Positions 46,514 to 56,521 of a stretch of DNA of 64,000 nt are shown piece after piece. The stretch spans positions 1 through 64,000 of the forward strand of contig JAXLXV010000022.1 of NCBI GenBank assembly GCA_046327745.1, written 5' to 3'. Under the pieces are notes generated by a model. It saw only the letters and a list, made by a program, of their open reading frames with translations, had not been told where the DNA came from and made no database searches. Position 1 is the stretch's first letter, and each line of letters starts with the position of its first letter. This DNA comes from JABAQJ01 sp046327745 (GTDB lineage Bacteria; Gemmatimonadota; Gemmatimonadetes; Gemmatimonadales; Gemmatimonadaceae). A program made the translations under genes and the position numbers.

Positions 46514-46789
46514 ACCTTTACTCCGGTTACTGGCCGCGCGCCGTCGGCCCTCACCACAGGCGCTTCTGGCCTCCATGTGGAAGAACACGGTTGCACTCGA
46601 GCACCCTAACGGCAGCCGGCGCAAGATGCTCTCGACGCCATACGGAACTTTTTCAGCGACGGTGTTTGACGAACCCGCCAGCATGCGGGCGCCGTCATGG
46701 TCGTCGGGCGCATCCTGTCGCGATCGCGCGGGGATGACTTCCACCAACAACACGGCCGGTCGCCGTCAGCTGCATCTGATGAGGACTAC

Positions 46790-47428
46790 GTGATCGCAAC
46801 AACGCCCAGTCGCCTTGATCGCGCCTCGTTGGCGACCGCCGTGCAGGCGCTCACGGCACGAGATCGCGGGTTGGCGAATATCGTGAATGCCTACGGTCTT
46901 CCGCCGCTATGGGCTCGACCCGGTGGCTTCAAGACCCTCGTTCGTATCATCCTCGAGCAGCAGGTTTCGCTGGCGTCGGCCGCGTCGCTCTACCGCCGGC
47001 TCGCGATGCAGATCCCCGGCGGCTTCGAGCCCACGGCGATTCTCGCGACGGGAGTCTCGGGATTGCGCGACCTTGGTGTGACGCGGCAAAAGTCGGCCTT
47101 CCTTTGCTCTCTGGCGGCCCATGTGTCCGACGGACGCTTGCGCTTGGATCGGTTGTCGCGCCTGCCCGACGAGGAGGTCGCCCGTCAGCTCACACAAGTG
47201 TCCGGCATCGGACCTTGGACAGCGAATGTTTACCTGTTGATCGTCCTCCGGCGTCCGGACATTTGGCCGCCTGGCGATCTGGCCCTGCACAAGGCGATTG
47301 CCCGCCTGCGAAAACTCCCGGCGCTGCCCAATAGCGACCAAGCGACGAAAATGGCGGAACGATGGGCACCATTTCGAGCCGTCGCCGCGAGGATACTCTG
47401 GCACGGCTATCTCTCCCACACGCCCTGA
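46790..47428 (+). CDS. DNA-3-methyladenine glycosylase-like (HhH-GPD/AlkA)
   Basis: Base-excision repair glycosylase of 212 residues. FKTLVRIILEQQVSLASAASLYRRL and the helix-hairpin-helix QVSGIGPWTANVYLL match AlkA-like enzymes, and the catalytic Asp is Asp163 in WPPGDLAL. It lacks the N-terminal beta domain of E. coli AlkA, like many short bacterial forms, and should remove alkylated purines. The GTG start at 46790 has GAGG upstream. Confidence 0.87.
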   Translation: MIATTPSRLDRASLATAVQALTARDRGLANIVNAYGLPPLWARPGGFKTLVRIILEQQVSLASAASLYRRLAMQIPGGFEPTAILATGVSGLRDLGVTRQKSAFLCSLAAHVSDGRLRLDRLSRLPDEEVARQLTQVSGIGPWTANVYLLIVLRRPDIWPPGDLALHKAIARLRKLPALPNSDQATKMAERWAPFRAVAARILWHGYLSHTP

Positions 47429-47636
47429 ACGAACTCAACTGTTAGGCAGAGAAGCTCGTGGGCGAAATCCTGCATCGCCGTTAGTATTGTGTGAGGCGTG
47501 ACGTTTGACGTGATGGCCCGTCCCTAAGACACCCGGCGTGCTGACGTTCTCCTTCGCTCCACTCGCACCAGCTCCAAATTGCACCACCGGCTGCAGGACC
47601 GTTTCCATCACGGCTCGCCAACGGTGAGGTAGCCCG

Positions 47637-49991
47637 TTGCACTCGCGGCTTTCTGCGGCCATTGCCGAATGGATGCGTGGCGGTGCGCCCGCCATGCACG
47701 AACTGGACGAGGACACCCAGGCGCGCATCAGAGCGGCCCAGCTTCAGGCGGTCTTCCGTTTCACGCCGCTCACGATGGTCGTGAACCTCGTGAACCTGGC
47801 GCTGGTGGCCCAGACGCTCCAGGGTGTTGCCAATCCTCGGGGGCTGGCCGCGTGGGGAACGTGCTTGGCCATGGTCGCCGTCATGTCGCTGCGGGGATGG
47901 CTTGCCGATCGCCGCACACCGCCGCGCACACGTTCCTCGGCACGCGGTTTCCGGCGGGCTACGATCCATGCCAGTGTCTTGGCCGTGGTCTGGGCCGCCG
48001 TACCGATCTTCTGGTTTGCTTCGGTCGATGCGCAGGCGCAGCTCGTCGTCGCCACCGTCGTGACGGGCATGATCTGCGCGGGCGGCTTTGTCCTCTCGAC
48101 CGTGCCGCCAGCTGCGACGGCCTATGTGGTCATTCTCTCCCTCGGCTCGTTCGTGGGCATCGTCCGTTCCGACAACGCCTACCATCTGGAGCTGTCCGGA
48201 TTGCTGCTTGCGTACGCCGCGGTCGTCATCCGCGGTGCGCTGGGAACCGCGCGTCTGTTCGTCGACCGATTCATTGCCGAAGGGAAGATCAAGGAGCGCG
48301 GGCAGGTTATTGGGATGCTGTTGGCCGAGTACGAGGAGAAGGGATCGGACTGGCTGTTTGAGCTGGATCGCGACCTGTGCATTGTGAAGCACTCGGCACG
48401 GTTCGCTGAGGTGTGCGGCATCAGCACGGCTGAATTCGATGGCATGCGTTTGCCAAACCTGATCGACACGGCCAGCCGTGAGGAACTGCTGAACCGCATC
48501 TCCTCCGGTCGCCCTTTCCGCAAGCTCGAAGTCTCGGCGTTAGGCCGGGACGGCTTGCGCTGGTGGTCCATCGGCGCCAGCCCGATTATCGACGATCGCG
48601 GCCGCTTCAGCGGATGGCGCGGCGTCGGCTCCGACATCACGGACGTACGAAAGGCCCAGGATCGCATCGCCTGGATGGCCGCAACAGATATTCTCACGGG
48701 ATTGAAGAACCGCACGGCCTTTCGCGACAGTGCCGCCGAGGTGCTGGCATCGGCTCGCGCGCGCGGAACCACCATGGCCATTGGATGTCTGGACTTGGAC
48801 TACTTCAAGTCCGTGAACGACACCCTGGGACACCCTGCTGGCGACCTGCTCCTGCGAGAAGTCGCGCGTGACCTTGCCGCATTCGAAGGTCAAGGCGTCA
48901 CCGTCGGCCGGCTTGGCGGTGATGAGTTCGGCCTGCTGTTCCACGGCATGCAGTCCGGCCGGCACGTTCACCTGCTCGCCGAGCAGATCATCGAGCGGAT
49001 CTCCATCGCCTACGAAATCCAGGGATCACGAGTCACAGTTGGTGCATCTGTCGGCATTGCCTTCGGCCCCGAAGATGGGGACACCATCGACGACTTGCTG
49101 AGGAACGCCGACCTGGCACTGTATCGGTCCAAGGACCGCGCGCGCGGTAAGGCGGTGCGTTACAGCGGCTCGATGCTCCGCGAAGCGGAGGAGATGCGAA
49201 GCATCAAGGAAGACTTGGGTGTCGCCTTGGCCCGCGACGAGTTTGTCCTGTACTTCCAGCCGGTCGTCGACGTCGTCACCAGTCAGACCATCGCGTTCGA
49301 GGCGCTGGTCCGTTGGCGCCATCCCACCCGTGGGCTCCTGCCTCCCGACGCGTTCATTAGTGTCGCCGAGTCCTCGGGCATTATCGTGCCGCTCGGCGAC
49401 TGGATTCTGCACGAGGCCTGCCGCCATGCGGTTCAGTGGCCGTCGCCCATTCGGGTCTCGGTCAATCTGTCGCCGGCGCAGCTGGGACGTGCGTCGCTGT
49501 TGCACACCGTCGTGGAAGCCCTTGGGCGATCGGGCCTCACGGCAGATCGGTTGGAGCTGGAGATTACCGAAGCCCTCCTGCTCTCACACGAGGCGCAGAC
49601 ACTGCAGTTCATCTCCGAGATGCATTCACTGGGCATCCGCATCGCGCTGGACGACTTTGGGACGGGCTTCTCGTCACTGAATTACCTAACGCGGTATCGC
49701 GTGAACACGATCAAGATTGACCGTTCCTTCGTGTCGGGAGGCGCGTCACTGGCAGATCGCGGCGCGATCATTGAAGCGGTCACGGGTCTGGCGGGCAAGC
49801 TCGAATGCGCGACCACGGCAGAGGGAGTGGAGACTCCCGAGATGCTGGCGTGGGTACGGTCTCTGGGATGCACGCACGCGCAGGGATATCTGTTCGCCGA
49901 AGCCATGCCGCCGTCACGCATCGCCGGCTTCTTGTCTGGGCGCACAGATGACGCGGGCGCCGAGCGCGGTGGGTTGCGACTGGTCGTGTAG
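47637..49991 (+). CDS. Membrane GGDEF-EAL protein with PAS domain
   Basis: Cyclic-di-GMP enzyme of 784 residues. About six to seven N-terminal membrane helices (residues 38-205) are followed by a PAS domain (about 236-350), GGDEF (intact GGDEF at 427-431) and EAL (intact EAL at 555-557). Phosphodiesterase residues are present in SVNLSP, ELEITEALLL, DDFGTGFSS, IKIDRSFV and EGVET. The inhibitory RxxD site before GGDEF is absent (GQGV occupies it), so the cyclase would lack I-site product inhibition. TTG 47637 has GGTGAGGTA upstream; ATG 47673 and 47694 are alternatives. It converges on a second GGDEF-EAL gene. Confidence 0.92.
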   Translation: MHSRLSAAIAEWMRGGAPAMHELDEDTQARIRAAQLQAVFRFTPLTMVVNLVNLALVAQTLQGVANPRGLAAWGTCLAMVAVMSLRGWLADRRTPPRTRSSARGFRRATIHASVLAVVWAAVPIFWFASVDAQAQLVVATVVTGMICAGGFVLSTVPPAATAYVVILSLGSFVGIVRSDNAYHLELSGLLLAYAAVVIRGALGTARLFVDRFIAEGKIKERGQVIGMLLAEYEEKGSDWLFELDRDLCIVKHSARFAEVCGISTAEFDGMRLPNLIDTASREELLNRISSGRPFRKLEVSALGRDGLRWWSIGASPIIDDRGRFSGWRGVGSDITDVRKAQDRIAWMAATDILTGLKNRTAFRDSAAEVLASARARGTTMAIGCLDLDYFKSVNDTLGHPAGDLLLREVARDLAAFEGQGVTVGRLGGDEFGLLFHGMQSGRHVHLLAEQIIERISIAYEIQGSRVTVGASVGIAFGPEDGDTIDDLLRNADLALYRSKDRARGKAVRYSGSMLREAEEMRSIKEDLGVALARDEFVLYFQPVVDVVTSQTIAFEALVRWRHPTRGLLPPDAFISVAESSGIIVPLGDWILHEACRHAVQWPSPIRVSVNLSPAQLGRASLLHTVVEALGRSGLTADRLELEITEALLLSHEAQTLQFISEMHSLGIRIALDDFGTGFSSLNYLTRYRVNTIKIDRSFVSGGASLADRGAIIEAVTGLAGKLECATTAEGVETPEMLAWVRSLGCTHAQGYLFAEAMPPSRIAGFLSGRTDDAGAERGGLRLVV

Positions 49992-50014
49992 GAGGAGCCG
50001 TTCAGTCCTACGCG
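49985..50014. terminator. Hairpin between convergent GGDEF-EAL genes
   Basis: CGTGTAGGA pairs with TCCTACGCG (9 bp with one G-T pair, 12-nt loop) across the 16-bp gap and both stop codons. Confidence 0.35.
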
Positions 50015-52716
50015 TGCGCGGATATGGCTGCTGCTGCGCGCGTGCCAAACTGCGTTTCGTCCCAGCCGCGGAGCAGCGTGACGAAGTCGTCGCCCGGCAG
50101 CGGCAACGAGAAGAGGTAGCCTTGGCCCAGGTTGCATCCGAGCGAGCGCAGCCACGCTAGCTGGTCTGTCGTTTCCACGCCCTCGGCGACTGTGCGCATG
50201 GACAGGCTATGACCCATCGCGATAATCGCTTTCGTTACACCGTCATTCGTGCCGTTATCCCGGACCCACGAGATAAAGCTCTTGTCCACCTTGAGCACGT
50301 CGATGGGGAAGCGGCGCAAGTAGGCTAACGCGGAGTATCCGGTTCCAAAATCGTCGAGCGCAACGCGCAGGCCGAGGTCACGAAGTGCCTGGAGTCGGCT
50401 GGCGACAACGCCTTCACTGGATGCAAGGACCGACTCCGTCAGCTCGATCGCCAGCGCGTCTCCGGTAATTCCCGCCGTGCGCATGGCGGACGTCACGTCC
50501 GAGATAAGGTCCGGCGCCAGCAGCTGTCGAGCGGAGAGATTGACGGCCACACGCATGTTCGCCGTCGTCGGCGAGGCGGCCCGGAACCGGCGCGCGTCGC
50601 CGGCCGCCCGGCGCAACACAATGCGACCGATGGCGACGATCAGGTCCGACTCCTCGGCCACGGAGATAAATCGCGCTGGCATGATGACGCCACGGCCTGG
50701 GTGTTGCCAGCGCACGAGCGCTTCCGCGCCGACGATCCGCCCAGACTCCAAGTCAACCACCGGCTGGTAGAGCACGTCGAACTCGTCGTGTTCCAGGGCG
50801 CGGCGCAAGCTCGCTTCCACATCATGACGCTCCGCGACATTGGCCCGCATCTGGGTCGAAAACCGCTCAATACATCCTCGGCCAGAATTCTTTGCTCCGT
50901 ACATTGCCACGTCGGCTTCGGTCAACAGGTCGTCGACGGTCTGGCCCTCAGACGCCCAGGCGATGCCGATCGAGGCGCGTACACTCACTTCACGGTCATC
51001 CAAGACGAACGGACGACTGAGCGCCTGCTGAATGCGCACGGCGGTTGCATCTGCTTCGTCGCCCCGCTGCAAGTCTTCAAGGAGCACGGCAAATTCGTCG
51101 CCCCCCAAGCGTGCCACGGTATCCGCCGAGCGTAAGGCCCGGGTGAGCCGCTCGGCGACAGACACCAGCAGCGCATCGCCCTTTGCGTGTCCAAGGGAAT
51201 CATTTACGAACTTGAAATGATCCAGGTCCAACAGAAGCACCGCGATGCTGTCGGGGCGCCGATGGCGGCGGGCCAGTGCGTGTGACACGCGATCGCCAAA
51301 GAGTCGCCGATTGGCCAGCCCCGTGAGTGGGTCACGCAGCGCCTGTTCCAGGAGCTGTGACTCCAGCTGTTTGCGGTCGGTGATGTCTCGACTGTTCAAC
51401 ACCAGTCCGCGGATCATCGGTTCCCAGATCCGGTTGGTCGCCACCGCTTCGATCCATCGCCACTGATTGGCGGCGTCGCGTATCCGCACCACCAGTGACT
51501 CTCGTTGTGACACCCCTGAGAGCAGCCGCTGTAGACCTCGTTCGGTGGCCGGAAGGTCCTCGCGGTGGATCTCACTGCTCATCTGTCGGCCAACCAAGGC
51601 CTCCGGTGGTAGTCCGAAGACCGTCTCATGCGATGGACTGGCGTACAGCACCGTCATGTCAGGTCCAATGATCGTCAGCATGTCGCTGCCGTGACGAACC
51701 AAGGCTGCCAGTCGCTCGTCGGCCTGATGGCGCAAGCGCTCCTCCTGCAAGCCCGTGAGTTCCCGCAGGGCGACGACTTGACGAAGGAGCACCAGGCAGG
51801 TGACTACACCGGTGCCAATCGTGGTCGAGACAATGGCGTCGCGCCGGTCCAGAGTGACGGCGATGCCCAGCGCCACGTAGCAGGCGAGCGCGAGCACGTA
51901 GGGCAGCCGCGATATTTGACCTGACGGCTGGGAGGCGAATGTCGGGCGTGTCGCTTGCGTTGCGCCGAGCGCGATCGCCGACCAGCTGCCGTACCAGGCT
52001 GCACTGACGAACCATGGAGATGCACGGCCAACGCTCGCCGGGACCGCATACCAGACGTCCGACACGAATCCGATCAGCAAGGCGGCGCCCAGGCTCACAA
52101 CCCACAGCGGGAGCGCGTAGCGTTCGCGCCGTACCCAGAGTAGCGCCAAGGCGGACAGTGTGAGCAGGTCCGTCATCGGCGAAACCAACAGCAGCAAGTC
52201 CCGCCATTCGTTCATTCGCCGGATACCGCCGCCCAACAGCTCAACTGTCGCATGGAGCAACACGGCCGCGCTCAACGCCAGGATCGCGGCGTCCAGCGAC
52301 CCACGGCGCCGTTCGAGCTGGCTCACCGGCGCGGGCATGACACGGACCAGACCGACCAGGAGTAGCGGAGAAAAAATGAGGTTGGAAAAATCGCCCACCG
52401 GCAACGACAGCGTCCATCCGGTAACGGCCTCCGCGTACCAAAGAAGGTCGTAGATGAAGAAGCCAGTGACGCCAACGACGATGAACGCCCAGGCGTTGGC
52501 GGGGTCACTTGCGCGGCGCGATCGCCAGGCACGAATGGACGCCGCGAGGGGGAACGCCGGGAATAGCAGCGAGGACTGTACGTAGACGGGTCGGAACCAG
52601 TCCGCCGGCAGCAACGCCGATGCCGCGCTGCACAAGACGCCGATGACCACGAGCCACCAGGCCGCCGCATACCATCGGCGGTCAGGCGTCCGCGTCGTTT
52701 CGGGCAAGGGGTCCAT
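50008..52716 (-). CDS. Membrane GGDEF-EAL protein with PAS domain and intact I-site
   Basis: Cyclic-di-GMP enzyme of about 902 residues. Eight or so N-terminal membrane helices form a sensor. A PAS domain precedes GGDEF (at about 538-542) and EAL (at about 665-667), both with intact catalytic signatures (LGGDEFAVLL, EALVRW, DDFGTGYSA, EGVET). RSAD lies five residues before GGDEF, a canonical RxxD inhibitory site. The start is set at ATG 52716 (MDPLPETTRT); GTG 52788 in the same frame is possible. Net activity (synthesis or hydrolysis) cannot be read from sequence. Confidence 0.92.
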   Translation of the reverse strand: MDPLPETTRTPDRRWYAAAWWLVVIGVLCSAASALLPADWFRPVYVQSSLLFPAFPLAASIRAWRSRRASDPANAWAFIVVGVTGFFIYDLLWYAEAVTGWTLSLPVGDFSNLIFSPLLLVGLVRVMPAPVSQLERRRGSLDAAILALSAAVLLHATVELLGGGIRRMNEWRDLLLLVSPMTDLLTLSALALLWVRRERYALPLWVVSLGAALLIGFVSDVWYAVPASVGRASPWFVSAAWYGSWSAIALGATQATRPTFASQPSGQISRLPYVLALACYVALGIAVTLDRRDAIVSTTIGTGVVTCLVLLRQVVALRELTGLQEERLRHQADERLAALVRHGSDMLTIIGPDMTVLYASPSHETVFGLPPEALVGRQMSSEIHREDLPATERGLQRLLSGVSQRESLVVRIRDAANQWRWIEAVATNRIWEPMIRGLVLNSRDITDRKQLESQLLEQALRDPLTGLANRRLFGDRVSHALARRHRRPDSIAVLLLDLDHFKFVNDSLGHAKGDALLVSVAERLTRALRSADTVARLGGDEFAVLLEDLQRGDEADATAVRIQQALSRPFVLDDREVSVRASIGIAWASEGQTVDDLLTEADVAMYGAKNSGRGCIERFSTQMRANVAERHDVEASLRRALEHDEFDVLYQPVVDLESGRIVGAEALVRWQHPGRGVIMPARFISVAEESDLIVAIGRIVLRRAAGDARRFRAASPTTANMRVAVNLSARQLLAPDLISDVTSAMRTAGITGDALAIELTESVLASSEGVVASRLQALRDLGLRVALDDFGTGYSALAYLRRFPIDVLKVDKSFISWVRDNGTNDGVTKAIIAMGHSLSMRTVAEGVETTDQLAWLRSLGCNLGQGYLFSLPLPGDDFVTLLRGWDETQFGTRAAAAISAHA

Positions 52717-52889
52717 TTTAGAGAGTATCGACGTGTCGGGTGCGTTCACCGAACAGATGCAGCCCCCGTGGAATGACGGGGGAGACACGCTGTGTTTAAG
52801 ACGTCATGACGCTTGGCGTCGCAACTGGCCCACCATCGGGTTACCACGACTCGTGTCAGCTCTCAAAAACACCGAGGGTCGATAAGGCT

Positions 52890-54707
52890 TTATCTCCCGG
52901 CGGCGGCCATTGCCGCGGTCACGAGCTCGATGATCGCCCCGCCGTAGGCCTCTGCCTTGTGTGCACCGATGCCTTCAATGGCGCGGAGTGCTCGAACCGT
53001 GGTTGGCTTGACGCGGGCGATCTCCTTGAGCGTGGCATCGTGCAGGATGATGTACGCGGGCACGGCATGCTGCCGCGCCGCCTCCAAGCGCCACGCCCGC
53101 AGCGCCTGAAACAAGTCCGCGACCGACGCAGGGAGCGCGACATCCACGGCATCGCGGGTCCGCGCTCGTGCCCGTTTGGCTGGCTTCTGCCAGGCCCGCA
53201 GCGTCACGCGTACCTCGCCCTTTAGCACGGGTCGGCTGGCCGCGGTCAACCGAATGGCGCCGTATCCGTCATGGTCGATGCCTAACAAGCCAAGGGCGAC
53301 GCATTGCCGCACGATGGCCCGCCACTCCTGCGCTACGCGGTCACGGCCGATACCGAACGTTGGCAGTTCATGGTGACGCCAGTGCAGCACCTTGTCGGTA
53401 TCGTCGCCACGCAGCACGTCGATGACGTGGCCCGCGCCAAAACGTTGGCCAGTGCGCACGATGCACGAAAGAAGTTGCTGGATGGCCACCGTCCCATCGA
53501 ACGACGCCGGGGGTTCGAGACAGGTGTCACAGTTGCCGCACGCGGCGGCGGTTTCACCGAAATAGGCCAACAGACGAGCGCGGCGGCACTCCGACGTTTC
53601 GCAGAGCCCCAGCATGGCGTCCAGTTTGGCCGCCTGAATGCGCTTGTACGTGGCGTCGGCGTCGGACTCGTCGATCATTCGTCGCAGCTGCACGACGTCT
53701 TGTAGCCCATACGCCATCCACGCGTCCGCGGGCTCACCATCGCGCCCCGCTCGTCCGGTCTCCTGGTAATAGCCTTCGAGGCTCTTGGGGAGATCAAGGT
53801 GGGCGACAAACCGCACGTCGGGCTTGTCGATCCCCATGCCGAACGCAATCGTCGCGACCATCACCACGCCGTCTTCGCGCTGGAAGCGGGACTGATTGAG
53901 TTGACGAGACTCCGCGCTCATGCCGGCGTGGTACGGCAATGCCGTCAGCCCGCGCGTCGCCAACCACGCCGCCGTCTCGTCCACGCTCTTTCGCGACAGG
54001 CAGTATACGATGCCGCTGTCGTGCGCATGCTCCGCCCGGATGAACGACAGCAACTGCTGCCGCGCATTGTCCTTCTCCACGATGCGGTACCGAATGTTCG
54101 GCCGGTCGAATGACGACACGAAGACCCGGGCCTCTTCCAGCTGCAACTGGGCCATGATCTCGCGACGGGTCTGGCGATCAGCGGTCGCCGTTAGGGCAAG
54201 GCGGGGAACGGTTGGAAACCGCTCGGGCAGCACCGACAACCGGGTGTACTCTGGACGAAAGTCATGGCCCCATTGCGACACGCAGTGAGCTTCATCGATC
54301 GCAAAGAGCGCGAGCGGTGTCGCCGCCAGCAACGTCAGACAGCGATCGGTGAGCAGTCGCTCAGGCGCGACGTACAGGAGGTCGACCTGCTTCGCGCGCA
54401 CTCGTCGTTCGATTTCGGCGGCCTGGGCATGGCTCAGCGACGAGTTCAAGAACTCCGCGCGCACCCCGAGTTCAGCCAGCGCGGCCACTTGATCCTGCAT
54501 CAGGGCGATCAGCGGAGAAATGACCACGCCGAGTCCTGGCCGCTGCAGGGCCGGGATCTGGTAACAGAGCGATTTCCCGCTCCCCGTGGGCATCAACACC
54601 AGTGCGTCTCCCCCATCGATCACGTGCTGAATGACTTCTCCCTGCTGTCCCCGAAACGCTGGGTAGCCGAAGACGTCCTGGAGAATCGAAAGGGCGGAGC
54701 TGCTCAT
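52890..54707 (-). CDS. recQ: ATP-dependent DNA helicase RecQ
   Basis: Full-length RecQ of 605 residues. Helicase motif I (MPTGSGKS), motif II (AIDEAHCVSQWGHDF) with the RecQ aromatic loop, motif VI (QETGRAGRDGEP), the zinc-binding cysteines (CETSECRR and CGNCDTC), a winged-helix domain and a C-terminal HRDC-like helical domain (AIEGIGAHKAEAYGG) are all in place. It unwinds 3'-5' at replication forks and recombination intermediates. It is a single gene on the minus strand. Confidence 0.96.
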   Translation of the reverse strand: MSSSALSILQDVFGYPAFRGQQGEVIQHVIDGGDALVLMPTGSGKSLCYQIPALQRPGLGVVISPLIALMQDQVAALAELGVRAEFLNSSLSHAQAAEIERRVRAKQVDLLYVAPERLLTDRCLTLLAATPLALFAIDEAHCVSQWGHDFRPEYTRLSVLPERFPTVPRLALTATADRQTRREIMAQLQLEEARVFVSSFDRPNIRYRIVEKDNARQQLLSFIRAEHAHDSGIVYCLSRKSVDETAAWLATRGLTALPYHAGMSAESRQLNQSRFQREDGVVMVATIAFGMGIDKPDVRFVAHLDLPKSLEGYYQETGRAGRDGEPADAWMAYGLQDVVQLRRMIDESDADATYKRIQAAKLDAMLGLCETSECRRARLLAYFGETAAACGNCDTCLEPPASFDGTVAIQQLLSCIVRTGQRFGAGHVIDVLRGDDTDKVLHWRHHELPTFGIGRDRVAQEWRAIVRQCVALGLLGIDHDGYGAIRLTAASRPVLKGEVRVTLRAWQKPAKRARARTRDAVDVALPASVADLFQALRAWRLEAARQHAVPAYIILHDATLKEIARVKPTTVRALRAIEGIGAHKAEAYGGAIIELVTAAMAAAGR

Positions 54708-54953
54708 GGAACGCGTAAAGTAGTGAGGCCACCGTCACACCGCTTGACAGTGCCGTGGCGCTTGTCGACGCTTGTGGCCAGGCATCGGGCCCCTCAACCA
54801 ACCACGCGCTGCAGGATAGAGTCTGCGTCCAACGACACGTGGCGGGACATGCGAGGTCCATGAGCGCCCGCACGTGACCGGGGTGTGGACCGCCGGCGTC
54901 CCGATGGCCCGCAGCTTGGCTGGGATCACCACCACACGAGGCGTGCACCACTC

Positions 54954-55454
54954 ATGATGGCGCTGGGACTGCTGATTGTTGTGGCCGTCGTCGCCGGCGT
55001 CGCGCTATTGCCGCGCCGAGAGGTGCAACATCCCGGGGTCGCGTTACTTCGCGTCCTGGTGCCGTCGTGGCGGTTCTTCGATGCGGTCGGCAGTTCGCCA
55101 CTTCTGTTGGCGCGCACCGGCCCAACGCCGGACACCTTGGGAGCGTGGCAGATAGTCATTCAGCCGCCACCACGCGCGTTCTGGCACCTCGTGTGGAACC
55201 CGCAAGGCAACCTGAGTCTCGCTTACCATACAGCCGTTGAGCGGCTGGCGTCGGAAGTGGACCTCGCACCCACGGCCCGCGACCTCACCAACAGCGTCAG
55301 CTATCAACTCGTGCTCAATCTGGTTGAGACGACGCTGCGGTCGACAGCTGGCGCACAGCGGGAACACGCCGTGCAGTTCAAGCTGGTGGAGCGGGGAATC
55401 GATGGTGCCGCAGCCGAGATCGCGGTGATGATCTCCGACGTCCACACGCGATGA
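54954..55454 (+). CDS. Hypothetical membrane-anchored protein, partner of an HTTM-like protein
   Basis: Protein of 166 residues with one N-terminal membrane helix (MALGLLIVVAVVAGVALL) and an extracytoplasmic part containing paired tryptophans (SWRFFD, FWHLVWNP). No family is recognised with confidence. The stop overlaps the downstream gene (ATGA), so the two are coupled and probably form a complex. ATG 54954 is the start just before the helix. Confidence 0.65.
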   Translation: MMALGLLIVVAVVAGVALLPRREVQHPGVALLRVLVPSWRFFDAVGSSPLLLARTGPTPDTLGAWQIVIQPPPRAFWHLVWNPQGNLSLAYHTAVERLASEVDLAPTARDLTNSVSYQLVLNLVETTLRSTAGAQREHAVQFKLVERGIDGAAAEIAVMISDVHTR

Positions 55455-56218
55455 TCGCGTTCACCGCGCCACAGGCCAAACGCCTGATCGAAATCGTCGC
55501 CGGAGCGTCCACGCTGGTTGGCTCGCTCGAGCTCCTCATGGTCCGACAGGCATTCCGCGATGATGGCGTGTGGCGATGGTCTACGCTGTCCCGCGAGCTG
55601 GGCATACTGCGTTGGTTGCTGGCGTACCGCCCCTTCGTCGGACTGCTCTTGGTTCGGGTCGTGGCGTCGGGAATGTTGATTGGCGGAATCGGCAGAGCGA
55701 GCGTTCCGGTCCTCTGGGTGACCACACTCTTGATCAGCGTCCGATTTCGCGGGGCATTCAACGGCGGCAGCGACTCCATGACCATGGTGGTCTTGACGGG
55801 TCTGCTGATCGGACAGCTTGGGCCGGCAGCATCGTTGGCCGTTCAGATTGGCCTGCTGTACATCGCGTCCCAAGCCATCCTCTCTTACTTCATCGCCGGC
55901 GTCGTCAAGCTCGGCAATAGCGAATGGCGAGATGGGTCGGCGCTGGCCGTGTTCATCGCGCGGCCGGAATATGGTACGCCGGCGCCCGTCACCGCCTGGC
56001 GTGAGCGAACGTTGTTGCTGACGGTCGCCTCGTGGGCAGTCATCGGGTTCGAATGCCTCTTTCCTTTGGCTCTCGCCCACCAGTACGTCGCCGGAGCTCT
56101 GGTCCTGTTGGCGTTCCTGTTTCACCTTGGGAACGCGTGGGTCTTTGGATTGAATCGATTCCTGTGGGCGTGGGCCGCGAGTTGGCCGGCGATATTGTAC
56201 GCCGCGACTATCCGTTGA
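55451..56218 (+). CDS. HTTM-like multi-pass membrane protein
   Basis: Inner-membrane protein of 255 residues with about eight hydrophobic helices. GGSDSMTMVVLTGLLIGQLGPA, YFIAGVVKLGNSEWRDGSAL and a C-terminal HLGNAWVFGLNRFLWAW follow the pattern of horizontally transferred transmembrane (HTTM) proteins related to the membrane part of vitamin-K gamma-carboxylase. A catalytic role is uncertain. It overlaps the preceding small membrane protein by 4 bp. Confidence 0.7.
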   Translation: MIAFTAPQAKRLIEIVAGASTLVGSLELLMVRQAFRDDGVWRWSTLSRELGILRWLLAYRPFVGLLLVRVVASGMLIGGIGRASVPVLWVTTLLISVRFRGAFNGGSDSMTMVVLTGLLIGQLGPAASLAVQIGLLYIASQAILSYFIAGVVKLGNSEWRDGSALAVFIARPEYGTPAPVTAWRERTLLLTVASWAVIGFECLFPLALAHQYVAGALVLLAFLFHLGNAWVFGLNRFLWAWAASWPAILYAATIR

Positions 56219-56521
56219 CCACACGACGAGTCTCCATCTCAAGGATGATCTCCGCACCCGCCTGAAGGGCAAGATCACTCGAAAGGCGTCGACGTGCGAA
56301 TGGTTCAACGGTCATCGGTCGGCGACGCATGCAGGGCAAGGCGTTCCTTCGCGTGTCATCCGGACGTTAGGCAAGCAACATCTGTGAACCATGTCCGGTG
56401 CTGTGACGGGTGATGTGCCGGCCGTTACAGACGCATTTCGCGAACACCCGCACGATGCGACGTCCGGAATACTCGCGTCGGCTCACACCCGGCGTGGAAC
56501 GATGTCGACGAGGATCCGACC
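56219..56521. other. Intergenic, no supported gene
   Basis: About 300 bp with no convincing coding sequence. It holds a GTTAGGC motif (56366-56372). No promoter is clear enough to call. Confidence 0.5.

Noticed and set aside
56219..56521. Small gene in the spacer before the TPR protein
   Set aside because: No frame with a ribosome site and protein-like composition was found.
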